Notes: generated from the sequence alone by a model not told the origin. Positions 27,688-38,500 are shown, counted from the first letter of the stretch. The stretch: DNA of 64,000 bases from Amphritea atlantica (GCF_018860855.1 NZ_JAHKQE010000030.1:186001-250000), one strand, 5' to 3'. A program made the numbers and translations.

Positions 27688-28234
27688 GATCCTTTCCTGG
27701 TGGGGTAGTGCTATTGAATAAATGGGTTGAGTGGTCGTGAGCGTTAATTCTGAGCGATAAGAGGGTATCGTTTGGAATGAGCTGTTGAGCGCTTATCTGA
27801 GTGTATGCTTGAGGAGAAAATCAGAGTTATCTATTTATGCTTTAATATTTATCTGTTTATGCTTTTTGTTGGATTTCTAAGCGATACAGATGTTGTTAAT
27901 GAGTGGGGTTGGTGGCTGAAATGAATCGCGATAGCGCGACACATTGATTCGGCTCAAGTTGTACGAAATTAGCCACTATTTATGAGATACCCTAAGCGTG
28001 CAAGCCTATGCAACCGGTGCGCTATGGTTTTACAATGATAGAAGCTCCTAATGATGAATAGAGAACATAACGTGTTTTAGGAGCATGATGTCGGCACCCG
28101 TCGGTGTTAAAAGGATTATTGGCCTATCAGCCAGCTATTTTAACCTGCTATCGTTTTTACAATAGGTTTATAGTGTTGACAATAATAGCGTCAGAATAGT
28201 GTTGCATGACGCAATGGTATACCTGGAAGGTATT
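27688..28234. other. 547-bp region between aminotransferase and cbpA
   Basis: Divergent regulatory region. A TTGACA hexamer (28176-28181) is present but has no acceptable -10 at 16-18 bp, and no sigma-32 motif was recognised despite the chaperone gene downstream. No open frame here looks coding. Confidence 0.5.
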
Positions 28235-29188
28235 ATGGAATTTAAAGATTATTACAAATTACTCGGGGTTGAGCCTGATGCGGATGGCAAAACCATAAAA
28301 GCCGCCTATCGTAAGCTAGCGCGTAAATATCACCCTGATGTGAATCCAGAAGCGGGCGCGGAAGATAAATTTAAAGAAGTCGCCGAGGCCTATGAAGTCT
28401 TAAAGAATGCTGAACGTCGGGCTGAGTATGATGAGTTACGTCGCTATGGCGGGCAGCGAGATCAAGGCTTTGAACAGCCAAGAGGTCGGCAACGGGGTCA
28501 GTCATCTGCTGACTTTGAAGGTGATTTTGCTGATTTTTTCAGTTCTGCTTTTGGCAATAGAGGGAATCGTAGTAGCGGTTTTCAAGGTTATAGCGACTTT
28601 CAGCAATCGGCTGCCCGTGGGCAGGATGTTGAGGTTGAGATGCCGGTGTTTCTGGAAGATATTATCTCCGATGTACAAAAAACCATCGAATATCGCATAC
28701 CTGCTTATGTCAATGGTCAGGTAACAGAAGTTAAAAAATCACTAAAAGTGAAAATTCCCAAGGGTGTTTCAGATGGTGGTCGGGTTCGCTTAAAAGGGCA
28801 GGGAGCACCTGGGCAAGGTGATGCGCCTAACGGTGACCTTTACCTGCATATTCGAATTGTGCCTCACCCTATCTTCGATGTCGAAGGGCATAACTTGCTA
28901 ATAACCGTACCTATTGCGCCTTGGGAAGCGGCATTAGGGGCGAAAGTTAAACTGCCTACACTGACTGGCAAGATTAGTTTAAGCGTGCCACCCAATAGTC
29001 AATCGGGCCAAAAATTACGTATTAAAGGCAAAGGCTTGCCAATGAAAAATGGCACTGGCGATCTGTATGTTATCTTTAAGATAGTCATTCCCGAACATAC
29101 TAATGAAGAATCAAAAGCGTTGTGGCAATCGTTGTCTGATATCTCAGCTTTTGATCCCAGAACTGAATGGGAGAAACCAAATGTCTGA
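28235..29188 (+). CDS. cbpA: CbpA, DnaJ-class curved-DNA-binding co-chaperone
   Basis: J-domain protein that stimulates DnaK and, in E. coli, binds curved DNA in stationary phase. The J domain occupies residues 1-70 with HPD at 33-35; a Gly/Phe/Arg-rich linker follows (about 75-125), then two beta-sandwich client-binding domains (KIPKGVSDGGRVRLKGQG; LPMKNGTGDLYVIFKI). The zinc-finger domain of DnaJ is absent, as expected for CbpA. ATG 28235 has GGAAGG five bases upstream; the longer frame to 28199 is not supported. Overlaps cbpM by eight bases. Confidence 0.95.
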   Translation: MEFKDYYKLLGVEPDADGKTIKAAYRKLARKYHPDVNPEAGAEDKFKEVAEAYEVLKNAERRAEYDELRRYGGQRDQGFEQPRGRQRGQSSADFEGDFADFFSSAFGNRGNRSSGFQGYSDFQQSAARGQDVEVEMPVFLEDIISDVQKTIEYRIPAYVNGQVTEVKKSLKVKIPKGVSDGGRVRLKGQGAPGQGDAPNGDLYLHIRIVPHPIFDVEGHNLLITVPIAPWEAALGAKVKLPTLTGKISLSVPPNSQSGQKLRIKGKGLPMKNGTGDLYVIFKIVIPEHTNEESKALWQSLSDISAFDPRTEWEKPNV

Positions 29189-29501
29189 TATCGTGCTGAA
29201 AGTGTCATTACAAGAGTTATGCGTGCAGGAAGGGATCACCGAAACCATGGTGCTTGAGGTCGTTGAGCACGGGATTGCCGAACCCTTCGCTGGCCAAGAC
29301 GTCAATGACTGGATATTTGAGTTAAACAGCGTTCATTGGATGAAGAAAGCGATACGGCTATATCATGACCTTGATATAGATTGGGTATCGGTCGCGATAG
29401 TCATTGACCTACTGAAGCAAAAAGATGCTTTGTTGAGAGAAAATGCCTGTTTAAAAAATCAATTGGATCGCTTTGTCAGTGATGTAACTGATTTACGTTA
29501 A
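29181..29501 (+). CDS. cbpM: CbpM, chaperone modulatory protein
   Basis: A 106-residue MerR-like small protein that binds the CbpA J domain and blocks its co-chaperone and DNA-binding activities. Matches the family in length and pattern: LQELCVQEGITETMVLEVVEHGIAEP at the N-terminus and RLYHDLDIDWVSVAIVIDLL in the middle, ending in a coiled region. Translationally coupled: ATG 29181 lies inside the end of cbpA. Standard cbpA-cbpM operon. Confidence 0.93.
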   Translation: MSDIVLKVSLQELCVQEGITETMVLEVVEHGIAEPFAGQDVNDWIFELNSVHWMKKAIRLYHDLDIDWVSVAIVIDLLKQKDALLRENACLKNQLDRFVSDVTDLR

Positions 29502-29675
29502 TGAGATTTAACGAGCAGGTCTTTGCGCGTCTAAATTGACGTCGTTGTCTGCCAGCCCCTTTAATGCGATATAGCAAGATTTCTTGCATTTAAGGGGCAT
29601 TACTTCTGCTCTTAGCCGGTGTAAAAAAGGAGGATCATTACCGCCCCTACCTTTTTGAATATAAAAAAATAGCCT

Positions 29676-30545
29676 ATGCCCAGCATTCAGCAAAAAGCGC
29701 GTATTAATGATGTTTTACATCGGATTCATCGTGATCTGAGCGCGCCATTAACGGGTGCTGGATTAGCGCGTGTCGCTGCCTATTCAGAGCAGCATTTTCA
29801 TCGGTTATTTAAAACAGTAACAGGCGAATCCCTGCATCGCTATATTCGTCGCGTCCGTTTAGAGCATGCGGCCAATCTCTTGATGTTTGAGCCATTAACG
29901 ACAGTACGGGATATCGCTTTGAAGTGTGGCTATAACTCCTTAGCATCCTTTACCCGTGTTTTTACTGAACAATTTGGTGTTACCCCTGGACGTTGGCGAC
30001 AACAGGAGCGGTTTAGACGGGAGCCCTATCTAAGCGATCCTGAGATCGCGGCAGGAGCCAAACGCGTGGCTGCATTGCCGCTACCTCAGCCGGATCTTAT
30101 TGAGTTATCAGATCAACCGGTCGCGTATGTTCGGCATCTAGGCTATGACCGCTCAATCCGCTCGGCTTGGCAGATCCTTCAAGCTTGGGCTGCGGCTGAG
30201 CATCGGCCCTTCACTCATCAGATCGGTTTACATCATTCCAATCCTGCTTGGACGCCTTTAGAGTCATGCCGTTACGTTGCCTGCCTAGGGGTTGATAGCG
30301 CTGTTCCTCGTCGCGGAATGGTCAACTCAATGTTGATTCCAGGGGGGCTACATGCACGCTTTAAATTTACCGGCCAATATGGCGAACTGCTGCCTTGGAT
30401 TAATCGGTTGCAGGATGAATGGTTGGCTAATTCGGGCTTGAAAATCGGCGCATCACCTGCGTTTACCGAATATCAACGTAATCAGTTTATCGACCCACTG
30501 GAACAGTTTGAGTTGTATTATTATCAGCCAGTCTCATTCTATTAA
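29676..30545 (+). CDS. AraC-family regulator with GyrI-like effector domain
   Basis: A 289-residue regulator. The N-terminal ~105 residues hold two AraC-type HTH motifs (LTGAGLARVAAYSEQHFHRLF and TVRDIALKCGYNSLASFTRVF). Residues about 130-289 form a GyrI-like/SOUL-type ligand-binding domain (DQPVAYVRHLGYD; GGLHARFKFTGQY). This Rob/SbmC-like architecture is typical of regulators responding to small cationic or amphipathic compounds. The target is unknown; the downstream acetyltransferase is 29 bp away and probably co-transcribed. Confidence 0.88.
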   Translation: MPSIQQKARINDVLHRIHRDLSAPLTGAGLARVAAYSEQHFHRLFKTVTGESLHRYIRRVRLEHAANLLMFEPLTTVRDIALKCGYNSLASFTRVFTEQFGVTPGRWRQQERFRREPYLSDPEIAAGAKRVAALPLPQPDLIELSDQPVAYVRHLGYDRSIRSAWQILQAWAAAEHRPFTHQIGLHHSNPAWTPLESCRYVACLGVDSAVPRRGMVNSMLIPGGLHARFKFTGQYGELLPWINRLQDEWLANSGLKIGASPAFTEYQRNQFIDPLEQFELYYYQPVSFY

Positions 30546-30574
30546 ACAGACGGGTTTAACTTAAGGAATTTAGC

Positions 30575-30982
30575 ATGAATATAGTGGTCAGTCGGACTGA
30601 TTTACCGCAGCAGGCCGAAGTCGTTAGACTTTATCGCGCTAACGGTTGGGCGGCCGCGGATAAGCCGACACAATTAATGGCGGCGTTGGCGGGTTCGCAT
30701 ACCTTGGTGACGGCTCGACTCAATGGTCAACTGATCGGTTTGGGTAATGCGATCTCCGATGGTCACCTGGTAGTTTATTATCCGCACTTGCTAGTGATGC
30801 CTGAATATCAGAGACAAGGGGTTGCTAAACAAATGATGGGGGTGTTACAACAACCCTATCAGGGATTTCATCAGCATATGCTGGTTGCCGATGGTGCCGC
30901 CGTCGGTTTTTATCAAGCGCTGGGCTTTTGCCGTGCGGGTGACACTGAACCGATGTGGATCTACAGCGGAACGGATCATTAG
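30575..30982 (+). CDS. GNAT-family N-acetyltransferase
   Basis: A 135-residue acetyltransferase. The acetyl-CoA loop is MPEYQRQGVAKQMMG, preceded by the substrate strand region VVYYPHLLV and followed by DGAAVGFYQALGF, the usual fold order. Shine-Dalgarno TTAAGGAA. It is immediately downstream of the AraC/GyrI regulator and ends before a terminator, which suggests a two-gene unit in which the enzyme may modify the regulator's ligand (inference). Confidence 0.85.
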   Translation: MNIVVSRTDLPQQAEVVRLYRANGWAAADKPTQLMAALAGSHTLVTARLNGQLIGLGNAISDGHLVVYYPHLLVMPEYQRQGVAKQMMGVLQQPYQGFHQHMLVADGAAVGFYQALGFCRAGDTEPMWIYSGTDH

Positions 30983-30996
30983 TCCCTCATGTAACG

Positions 30997-31023
30997 ACTA
31001 GCTCTCTGAAGGCTAGTTTTTTA
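30997..31023 (+). terminator. Rho-independent terminator after the GNAT gene
   Basis: ACTAGC and GCTAGT arms with a nine-base loop and a T-run. It lies inside the upstream extension of the next open frame, which is further evidence that the next gene starts downstream. Confidence 0.75.
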
Positions 31024-31068
31024 TTCTGCATAGCCGTCATAGAGCGGTTTGATTCACAGGTGAAATGC

Positions 31069-31956
31069 TTGAGCTATCCCCGTTTAACACGTTTAGTCCC
31101 TCTGTTGTTTGTGCTGCTGTGGAGCACTGGCTTTATCGGTGCGAAGTATGCGTTGCCCTATATCGAACCGTTTTATTTGTTATTCGTTCGTGTGCTGATG
31201 ACCCTGGTGGTGTTTTTTGCACTGGCCTTAGTCTACCGCTCTCGCTGGCCATCGCTTAAGCAAGGTGGGCACCAAGCTGTGACCGGACTGTTGGTGCACG
31301 GTTGTTACCTCGGAGGAGTCTTCGCAGCTATTAAGTGGGATATGCCGGCCGGTATTACGGCGATTATCGTTGGCTTACAGCCCTTGTTAACATCGTTGAT
31401 TGGTTGGCAGTGGTTGGGAGAGCGATTGCGAATGGTCCAGTGGACGGGCCTGTTTCTAGGGTTGGTCGGGGTGGCGCTAATTCTCTTAAATGGACAACAG
31501 AGCGAGGCGTTGGTGATACATCCTGAAGCCATTGTGTCAGTGCTGATTGCTTTGGTGGCTATTTCAGTCGGCACGCTTTATCAGAAAAAGTTTGGCGGTC
31601 AGGTTGATCTACTGACCGGCGCGATCTGGCAGTACCTGTCAACGGCGATGCTCATGGGAGTATTGGCCTTTGTGTTTGAAGAGCGTCAGGTTGAGTGGAA
31701 TATGACGCTGATGTTGTCTCTCGGCTGGCTAGTGTTTGGCTTGTCGATCTCGGCGATATTACTGTTAATGTTTATGATTCGTGAAGGTGAGTCAGCACGG
31801 GTGGCCAGTTACTTTTATCTGGTGCCGCCGGTGACCTCAGTGGAAGCTTGGTTGCTCTTTGGTGAAGCATTAAGTTGGATTCAAGTGGGGGCCATTTTCG
31901 TAACGGTTTTCGGTGTTTATTTAGTGTTGAAACCCGGTAGACGAGAACTAGCCTGA
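31069..31956 (+). CDS. EamA/DMT-family transporter
   Basis: About 295 residues with ten hydrophobic helices in two EamA repeats; the first begins LLFVLLWSTGFIGAKYALPYIEP and the second carries the YFYLVPPVTSVEAWLLFGE signature. Probably exports small metabolites. TTG 31069 is chosen since AGGTG (31058-31062) sits at the right spacing; GTG 31060 is an alternative. The open frame extends back to 30955, but that stretch overlaps the previous gene and its terminator. Confidence 0.82.
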   Translation: MSYPRLTRLVPLLFVLLWSTGFIGAKYALPYIEPFYLLFVRVLMTLVVFFALALVYRSRWPSLKQGGHQAVTGLLVHGCYLGGVFAAIKWDMPAGITAIIVGLQPLLTSLIGWQWLGERLRMVQWTGLFLGLVGVALILLNGQQSEALVIHPEAIVSVLIALVAISVGTLYQKKFGGQVDLLTGAIWQYLSTAMLMGVLAFVFEERQVEWNMTLMLSLGWLVFGLSISAILLLMFMIREGESARVASYFYLVPPVTSVEAWLLFGEALSWIQVGAIFVTVFGVYLVLKPGRRELA

Positions 31957-32025
31957 CGAGGCGCCATGAGTGCGACAGGGTAGCGGTAGGGCTTCAATAG
32001 GGATATCGAAGCACATGGGGGCAAA

Positions 32026-33840
32026 GTGAATACTGATATTATTGTTGTTTTTGCGCTACTGCTAACCACGATCGGCCTGTTTATCTGGGACCGTATCCGC
32101 ATGGATATGGTTGCCATGATGGTTGTGGTGGTTTTGGCTTTGTCCGGCATTATCACACCCGCCGAAACCGTGTCTGGATTTGGTCAATCACTCGTCGTGA
32201 TGATTGCCGGTTTATTTATAGTCGGGGAAGGGTTGTTTCGTACCGGTGTGGCCGCGGCGGTGGGTGGCTGGATTATGCGTATGGGTGGGCAGAGCGAGAA
32301 ACGCGTCTTGTTGGTGCTTATTCCGGTTGTTGCGGGTATGTCGGCGGTGATGAGCTCCACGGGAGCGGTGGCCTTGTTTATCCCTGTGGTGCTCAGTATC
32401 TGCCGGACGGCCAAGCTTCAACCCTCCCATCTGTTGATGCCGTTATCTTTTGCCTCATTGATTGGCGGTATGATGACGCTAATCGGCACGCCCCCTAATA
32501 TGGTGGCCAGTACCCAACTCCATGCCGCGGGACTTGAGCCATTCGGTTTTTTTGATTTCACGCCTATCGGTGCCGTGATTCTTGTTTTTGGTACCCTATA
32601 TCTTGTTTATATTGCCCCCCGATTACTTCCCGATACCGCTGTGCGGTCAACGGTGCACCCTCGTTTAAAAGAGTTTGCTGAACGCTATGGCATCGAAGAT
32701 AGTCTTCACTGTTTGCGGGTCAGAAAAGATTCTGAGCTGGTGCATCATTCAGTTTCTGATCTACTGTTGCGAACCCGTTTTGAGGTGACCGTGTTTGCGA
32801 TTCGGCGAGATGGCAAATTGGTTTCATCGCTGATGCCGGTACTCAGCGAAACCCTGATAGAAAGTGGTGATGTGCTACTAGCCTATGGTCAAGCGGAAGG
32901 GATTGAACAGCTCTGTATTGAAACCGGCTGTTTGTTTTTAGGTTTCCCCGCAGAAGAGCGTACTCGTATGGATAAAGAGTTCGGTGTCGCTGAGGTGTTG
33001 TTACATGGTCGCTCACCGATGATCGGTAAAACCATTAAGGGTGGTCGTTTTCGCGAACAATATAATCTCAGTGTGATTGGGGTGTTACGTGCGGGCAAGC
33101 CGCTAGCGACCCGCTTTGATGGTGAGACGTTACAGTTTGGTGATACTTTGCTCTTGGCCGGAGGCTGGCGCTATATCGAGGCATTGGAGGAGCGGCATAA
33201 CTTTGTCATGCTGGAAGCGCCAGCCGAGATGACCGAAACCTCAGCCCGTTGGGGGCGCGCACCGGTTGCTTTGATCATTATGCTGCTGATGTTGGGGCTA
33301 ATGATAAGCGGCGTTCTGTCGAGCTTGGCGGCTATCCTGTTGGCAGCCATGGCGATGATTCTCTCTGGTTGTCTTACGATAGACGAAGCCTATAAATCGT
33401 TGAATGCTAGTAGTCTGGTATTGATTGCCGGGATGTTGCCACTGGCCTTGGCAATGCAAAAAAGCGGTGGGCTGGATTTAATAGTCTCTGCTTTGCTGGC
33501 GCTATTGGGCGAAAGTGCTCCTATTCTGATCTGTGCGGCGTTGTTTGTGCTGACCTCAGTGCTGAGCCAATTTATCTCCAATACGGCGACTACGGTGTTG
33601 ATCGCACCCATCTCCATTGCGATTGCACAGGGACTCGGACTAAGCCCTGAGCCTTTTATGATGACCATCGCGATTGCGGCATCAACGGCGTTTTCTACTC
33701 CTATCGCATCACCCGTTAACACCCTGGTATTGGTGCCAGGGCATTACCGTTTTATCGATTTTGTTAAGGTGGGTTTACCGTTGCAGCTCATGTCGATGAT
33801 AATTACCTTGGTGATGACGCCGATAATTTTTCCATTTTAG
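32026..33840 (+). CDS. SLC13/DASS-type permease with two RCK-C (TrkA-C) domains
   Basis: A 604-residue inner-membrane carrier. N-terminal membrane half contains MSSTGAVALFIPVVLSI and LIGTPPNMVAST; the C-terminal half has the paired FISNTATTVLIAPISIAIA and AFSTPIASPVNTLVL motifs, the two hairpin substrate sites of the divalent anion:Na+ symporter fold. Between them (about 205-400) lie two TrkA-C-type cytoplasmic domains, seen as LRVRKDSELVHHSVSDLLLR and EVLLHGRSPMIGKTIKGGRF. Likely substrates are sulfate, dicarboxylates or similar anions, not decidable here. GTG start. Confidence 0.9.
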   Translation: MNTDIIVVFALLLTTIGLFIWDRIRMDMVAMMVVVVLALSGIITPAETVSGFGQSLVVMIAGLFIVGEGLFRTGVAAAVGGWIMRMGGQSEKRVLLVLIPVVAGMSAVMSSTGAVALFIPVVLSICRTAKLQPSHLLMPLSFASLIGGMMTLIGTPPNMVASTQLHAAGLEPFGFFDFTPIGAVILVFGTLYLVYIAPRLLPDTAVRSTVHPRLKEFAERYGIEDSLHCLRVRKDSELVHHSVSDLLLRTRFEVTVFAIRRDGKLVSSLMPVLSETLIESGDVLLAYGQAEGIEQLCIETGCLFLGFPAEERTRMDKEFGVAEVLLHGRSPMIGKTIKGGRFREQYNLSVIGVLRAGKPLATRFDGETLQFGDTLLLAGGWRYIEALEERHNFVMLEAPAEMTETSARWGRAPVALIIMLLMLGLMISGVLSSLAAILLAAMAMILSGCLTIDEAYKSLNASSLVLIAGMLPLALAMQKSGGLDLIVSALLALLGESAPILICAALFVLTSVLSQFISNTATTVLIAPISIAIAQGLGLSPEPFMMTIAIAASTAFSTPIASPVNTLVLVPGHYRFIDFVKVGLPLQLMSMIITLVMTPIIFPF

Positions 33841-33911
33841 GTCTGTATTTTGAAATGAAGTCTGTATTATCTGCCCTGAGATCAGATAACTATTTTATAG
33901 GCTAGTGAATA

Positions 33912-34472
33912 ATGAGTGAACGTGAATACCGTACCGTTAAGGCATCGCAAACGGTTTTGAAAGAGCTGATGGTGCCTTCTTATGCGAATTTTGGCGGTAA
34001 AGTTCACGGCGGGGTGATTCTTTCGCTGATGGATAAGATCGCTTATACCTGTGCGGCGTCCCACGTTAAGGGTTATTGCGTCACGGCTTCGGTCGATTCG
34101 GTTAACTTTCTTAATCCGGTGGAAGTGGGCGAACTGCTAACCCTATCGGCTTCGGTTAACTATGTTGGGAATTCATCCCTTGAGATCGGTATTAAAGTGA
34201 TCTCAGAAGATTTTCGGCTGGGCATTGTTAAGCATACCAATACCTCTTATTTCACCATGGTAGCAATGGATGAGGATACCCGTGCGCCGATTCCTGTGCC
34301 CGGTCTAATCCTCGAAGATGATCGGGAGATTAAGCGTTTTATCGAGGGACGTATTCGTAAGCAGCTTAAATCATCACACCGTGCTGAGATGAAAAAGATC
34401 CGCCGTAATCTCGACCTAGCCACCGAGATTAAGTCCCTTGATGGAGAACATTGCCGTATTAATCAATCCTGA
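33912..34472 (+). CDS. Hotdog-fold acyl-CoA thioesterase (YciA/BACH-like)
   Basis: A 186-residue acyl-CoA hydrolase. The hotdog core is clear: PSYANFGGKVHGGVILSLMDKIAYTCA contains the active-site Asn and the Asp in LMDK, and SVDSVNFLNPVEVGELL the central strand. The basic C-terminal extension is typical of the group. Hydrolyses acyl-CoAs to free acid and CoA, chain length unknown. Its stop codon abuts the stop codon of the convergent LysR gene with no gap, and no terminator is visible. Confidence 0.88.
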   Translation: MSEREYRTVKASQTVLKELMVPSYANFGGKVHGGVILSLMDKIAYTCAASHVKGYCVTASVDSVNFLNPVEVGELLTLSASVNYVGNSSLEIGIKVISEDFRLGIVKHTNTSYFTMVAMDEDTRAPIPVPGLILEDDREIKRFIEGRIRKQLKSSHRAEMKKIRRNLDLATEIKSLDGEHCRINQS

Positions 34473-35450
34473 TTAGGCCGTAGGTGTTGTGCTGCTGTTA
34501 GCTGGATGCTCTGGCGTAATGCTTTCTAAGTAGGGCGGTAATGGCATGCTAATAAAATGCTCTCGGGCCAAGCTTAGCAGGGTCGATGCCGCGGGGCTGA
34601 GGGAACGGCCCTTACGGCTAACTAAGCAGACCTCTCGTCGCATCAGCGGTTCAATCAGTGGAATAAAGCGTAACTCCTTAAATGATTCGGTGCTGGCAGC
34701 CAGCGCGGGCAGCACTGAAATGCCGATGCCTTGGCGAATAAGCGCTGCAAGTCCCGCCGGATTAGATACTTCTAAAATAGCTTTTTGATCTGACAGCAGT
34801 AACTGACCTGCTTGGCGGAATTGGTTGAGCTGTGCGCGAATTCCCGTATCGGCCGACAGAAATAACAACTCCTCTTGAATTAACTGTTGCCATTGAATGC
34901 TGGATTCACCCATAAAAGGGTGGGCGGCGGGCACAACTACCCCATAACGATCTGACAGTACCGGCTGATAGTTGAGTTCCGGATGGCCCGAGTGGTTGGC
35001 ACCAATACCAAAGTCCACATCATTATCGAGTACCCGCTGCTCTATCTGTCCGGCACTATCATCTCGCAATGAGATAGCAATGTCGGGATATTGTTGACGA
35101 TAATCGTCGATCACCGGTGGTAGCAGACGGCTAATGGTCGAAGGTGAGGCGGCAATAGCCACCTGTCCCTGTTGCTGCCCAGCAATGGCTTGTAGGTCGC
35201 CGATCGCGGTATCGAAATCAGAAATCAGTTTTTCGGCCACGGGGCGAAACTGCTCTCCTTGCAGCGTTAACAATACCCGCCGTGTGGTGCGATCGAACAG
35301 GATTAAACCGACCGATTGCTCCAGCTGTTTAATGGTTGCTGTGAGGCTCGATTGGGTCAGATGTAGCCGGCTGGCGGCTTGGGTAAAGCTGCCACAATAA
35401 GCCACTTCGGCGAAGGCACGTAGGTGTCGAATCGATAGGTTTGTATTCAT
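34473..35450 (-). CDS. LysR-family transcriptional regulator
   Basis: A 325-residue LTTR with the N-terminal winged HTH (IRHLRAFAEVAYCGSFTQAA and onward to LILFDRTTRRVLLT) and a periplasmic-binding-like effector domain (QGQVAIAASPSTISRLLPPV). Divergent from ydiJ across 106 bp containing an inverted repeat of LTTR type, so it probably controls ydiJ and itself. The likely effector is then D-2-hydroxyglutarate or a related hydroxyacid (inference). Confidence 0.9.
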   Translation of the reverse strand: MNTNLSIRHLRAFAEVAYCGSFTQAASRLHLTQSSLTATIKQLEQSVGLILFDRTTRRVLLTLQGEQFRPVAEKLISDFDTAIGDLQAIAGQQQGQVAIAASPSTISRLLPPVIDDYRQQYPDIAISLRDDSAGQIEQRVLDNDVDFGIGANHSGHPELNYQPVLSDRYGVVVPAAHPFMGESSIQWQQLIQEELLFLSADTGIRAQLNQFRQAGQLLLSDQKAILEVSNPAGLAALIRQGIGISVLPALAASTESFKELRFIPLIEPLMRREVCLVSRKGRSLSPAASTLLSLAREHFISMPLPPYLESITPEHPANSSTTPTA

Positions 35451-35480
35451 TTATCGTTTTAAACTATTAATTAATTATAT

Positions 35481-35500
35481 TTTATCGTTTGAATGATAAA
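35481..35500. promoter_or_regulatory. Candidate LysR operator between the LysR gene and ydiJ
   Basis: TTTATC (35481-35486), eight bases, GATAAA (35495-35500): a perfect 6-bp-arm inverted repeat containing the T-N11-A core expected of LTTR boxes, in the divergent region. A further TTTATCG half-site lies nearer the LysR start (about 35450). Confidence 0.5.
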
Positions 35501-35556
35501 TGATATTTCTGCATTATGACCACCTATTTATATGCCAGACGTAACAGGTTGAATCG

Positions 35557-38500
35557 ATGATTCCACGTATAGCCGAAGTACACATTACTGAACAGCTCTA
35601 TCTTGATTTTATAGAAGTCTTAAAAATCAATGGTTTTAAAGGTGAAATTAATCCTGATTATGCAAGCAGAGTGGTGTTGTCGACGGATAACAGTATCTAT
35701 CAGGTGTTGCCTCAGGGCGTTGTTTTTCCGCGCACCGTTGATGATTTAGTGGTGTTGGCCCGTCTCGCTGAGACGCCAAGGTTCAAAGAAGTTGTCTTGA
35801 GTGCTCGCGGCGGCGGTACGGGTACGAACGGTCAATCGTTAACCGATGGCCTGATTGTCGATATTTCCCGGCATATGAATCAGATTCTTGAAATCAACGC
35901 CGAAGAGCGTTGGGTGAGAGTGCAGGGGGGCGTGGTAAAAGACCAGTTGAACGCGGCACTCAAACCTTACGGGTTATTCTTTGCACCGGAGCTATCCACC
36001 AGCAACCGAGCGACCATTGGCGGCATGATTAATACCGATGCGAGTGGTCAGGGTTCCTGCATGTACGGTAAAACCCGAGATCATGTGCTGGAACTCAGTT
36101 CGGTGTTTCTCGATGGTACTCTGTGGCATTCAGCCCCATTAGATGATGCAACCCTGGAACAGATTAAGCAGCGTGATGATCGAGTGGGAGAGGTGCATCG
36201 GGTGGTTGATCAGGTCTTCACTGAACACCGTGAACTGATCGATGCTAAGTTTCCGAAACTCAATCGCTGTCTCACGGGCTATGATCTGGCACATATCCGT
36301 GATGAACAAGGGCGTTTTAATTTGAATTCGGTGCTTTGCGGTGCCGAAGGCTCATTGGCCTTTATTGCGGAAGCGAAGCTCAATGTTTTACCCATTCCCA
36401 AATATTCCGCTTTGGTGAACCTGAAATATGCCGGTTTTCAGGACTCCCTCGAAGATGCTGCCAAGCTAATGGCGTGGGGGCCCACCTCTATTGAGACGGT
36501 TGACTCCAAAGTACTCAATCTGGCGATGAACGATATCGTTTGGGATAGCGTGAAAGCGTACTTCCCCCAAGCGGAAGGCGAGCCGACGATTCAGGGGATC
36601 AACCTCGTCGAGTATACCGGTGATGATGAGGATGAACTGCAGCAGAAGATCGCCAAGCTGACCAGCTATCTGGACAGTGTTTCAGGCGAGCCTGGTCAAT
36701 CGTTCGGTTACTCCGTGGTGATGGGCGCTGCTGAGGTCAGCAAAATCTGGGGTATGCGGAAGAAGTCCGTCGGCTTGCTGGGTAATGGTAAAGGCGAACA
36801 GCGGCCGATTCCGTTTGTCGAAGATACGGCTGTACCGCCAGAAAACTTAGCCGCTTATATCAAAGAGTTTCGTGAGTTGTTAGATAGCCATAATTTGGCC
36901 TACGGTATGTTTGGTCATGTGGATGCTGGGGTGTTGCATGTACGTCCAGCGATCGATATGAAGGATGAGGTGGAAGAGAAACTCATTCGGGTGATCTCCG
37001 ATGGCGTAGTTGCCCTAACACAGAAATATCATGGTTTGATCTGGGGCGAACACGGTAAAGGAGTGCGGTCTGAATATGCGCCAGCCTTCTTTGGTGAACT
37101 GTACCCTCAACTACAGGTCATTAAGGGTGCTTTTGACCCAGCTAACCAGCTGAACCCCGGTAAGATCTGTACGCCGCTGATCGATGGCGCTGAGCTGTTG
37201 AAAATCGATGCGGTACCGACCCGCGGCCAGCATGATCGGCAGATTCCGGCGGTAGCACGCGATGAGTATAAACAGGCGATGTTCTGTAACGGTAACGGCG
37301 CTTGTTATAACTACGACCCTAAGGATGCGATGTGTCCTTCTTGGAAAGCCACTCGGGAACGTAAACATTCCCCTAAAGGGCGCTCATCTCTGATTCGTGA
37401 ATGGTTACGGCTGATGTCCCTGCAGGGCGTCGATATTGTAGCGGAAGGGCGTAAAGCGCGTTATGGCTCCTTTATGAGCAGTTTGCCGGGGCGGATCAAG
37501 AATAGCTGGAAAAAGAAACAGGGAGAATACGACTTCAACAATGAAGTCCATGAAGCGATGATGGGTTGTCTGGCCTGTAAATCCTGTGTTGCCCAGTGCC
37601 CGATCAAAGTGAATGTGCCGGATTTCCGTTCCCGTTTTCTCGAGGCTTATTACAGTCGTTACCTACGTCCGATGAAGGATTATATGGTCGGTGGGCTGGA
37701 GTTTATGATCCCTTATTTGGCCCGTTTTCCCGCGCCATATAACTGGATGATGAATAACACGCTGATGAAAGCGGTCTTTCGTCGCTGGGTCGGCATGATG
37801 GATAGCCCGCCAATCTGCACTAATAGTCTCAAGCAGGGCATGGATAAGCGAGGTGTGTTATTTGCAACACCGGATAACCTCTCGGCGATTACGCCGGATC
37901 TGCGTGAACGGTCGGTGATCATTGTTCAGGATGCCTTTACGAGCTATTTTGAAACCCAGTTGGTGCTGGATGTGATCGATCTGCTTAACCGTACCGGCTT
38001 CAATGTACTGGTGGCACCCTTTAAACCGAACGGCAAACCACTGCACGTACACGGTTTTAAAGCCGCTTTTAATAAAGCCGCCGATGCGAATACTCAGATG
38101 TTGCAGACGCTCGCCACCAGTGGCATTCCGATGGTGGGGGTCGATCCTTCGATGACTCTGACCTATCGCCAAGAATACGTCGATGATGGTACGCGCCAGC
38201 AAGTTAAGGTGGAGTTGATTCAGGAGTGGCTCGCTAGGCATACAGACCAGTTAGCTGAAACGGGCGCTCGCTTGTCTAACCATGAATTTAAGCTGATGGC
38301 TCACTGTTCTGAGAAAACCTCTGCGGCGGCCTCAATGACCGATTGGAAGCAGATCTTTCAGGCACTGGGGCAATCGCTGGAACTGCAGGCGACTGGTTGC
38401 TGCGGCATGGCAGGAACCTATGGCCACGAAAGCGAAAATTATGAAACCTCGCGTAAAATTTATGATCTGAGCTGGCATGAGGTGGTCAATGATCCTGCCA

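Noticed and set aside
28176-28204. Sigma-70 promoter of cbpA at TTGACA
   Set aside because: No acceptable -10 at 15-19 bp; GTGTTG is not a promoter element.
30955-31068. N-terminal extension of the DMT transporter
   Set aside because: It overlaps the previous gene and its terminator and adds residues unlike EamA proteins.
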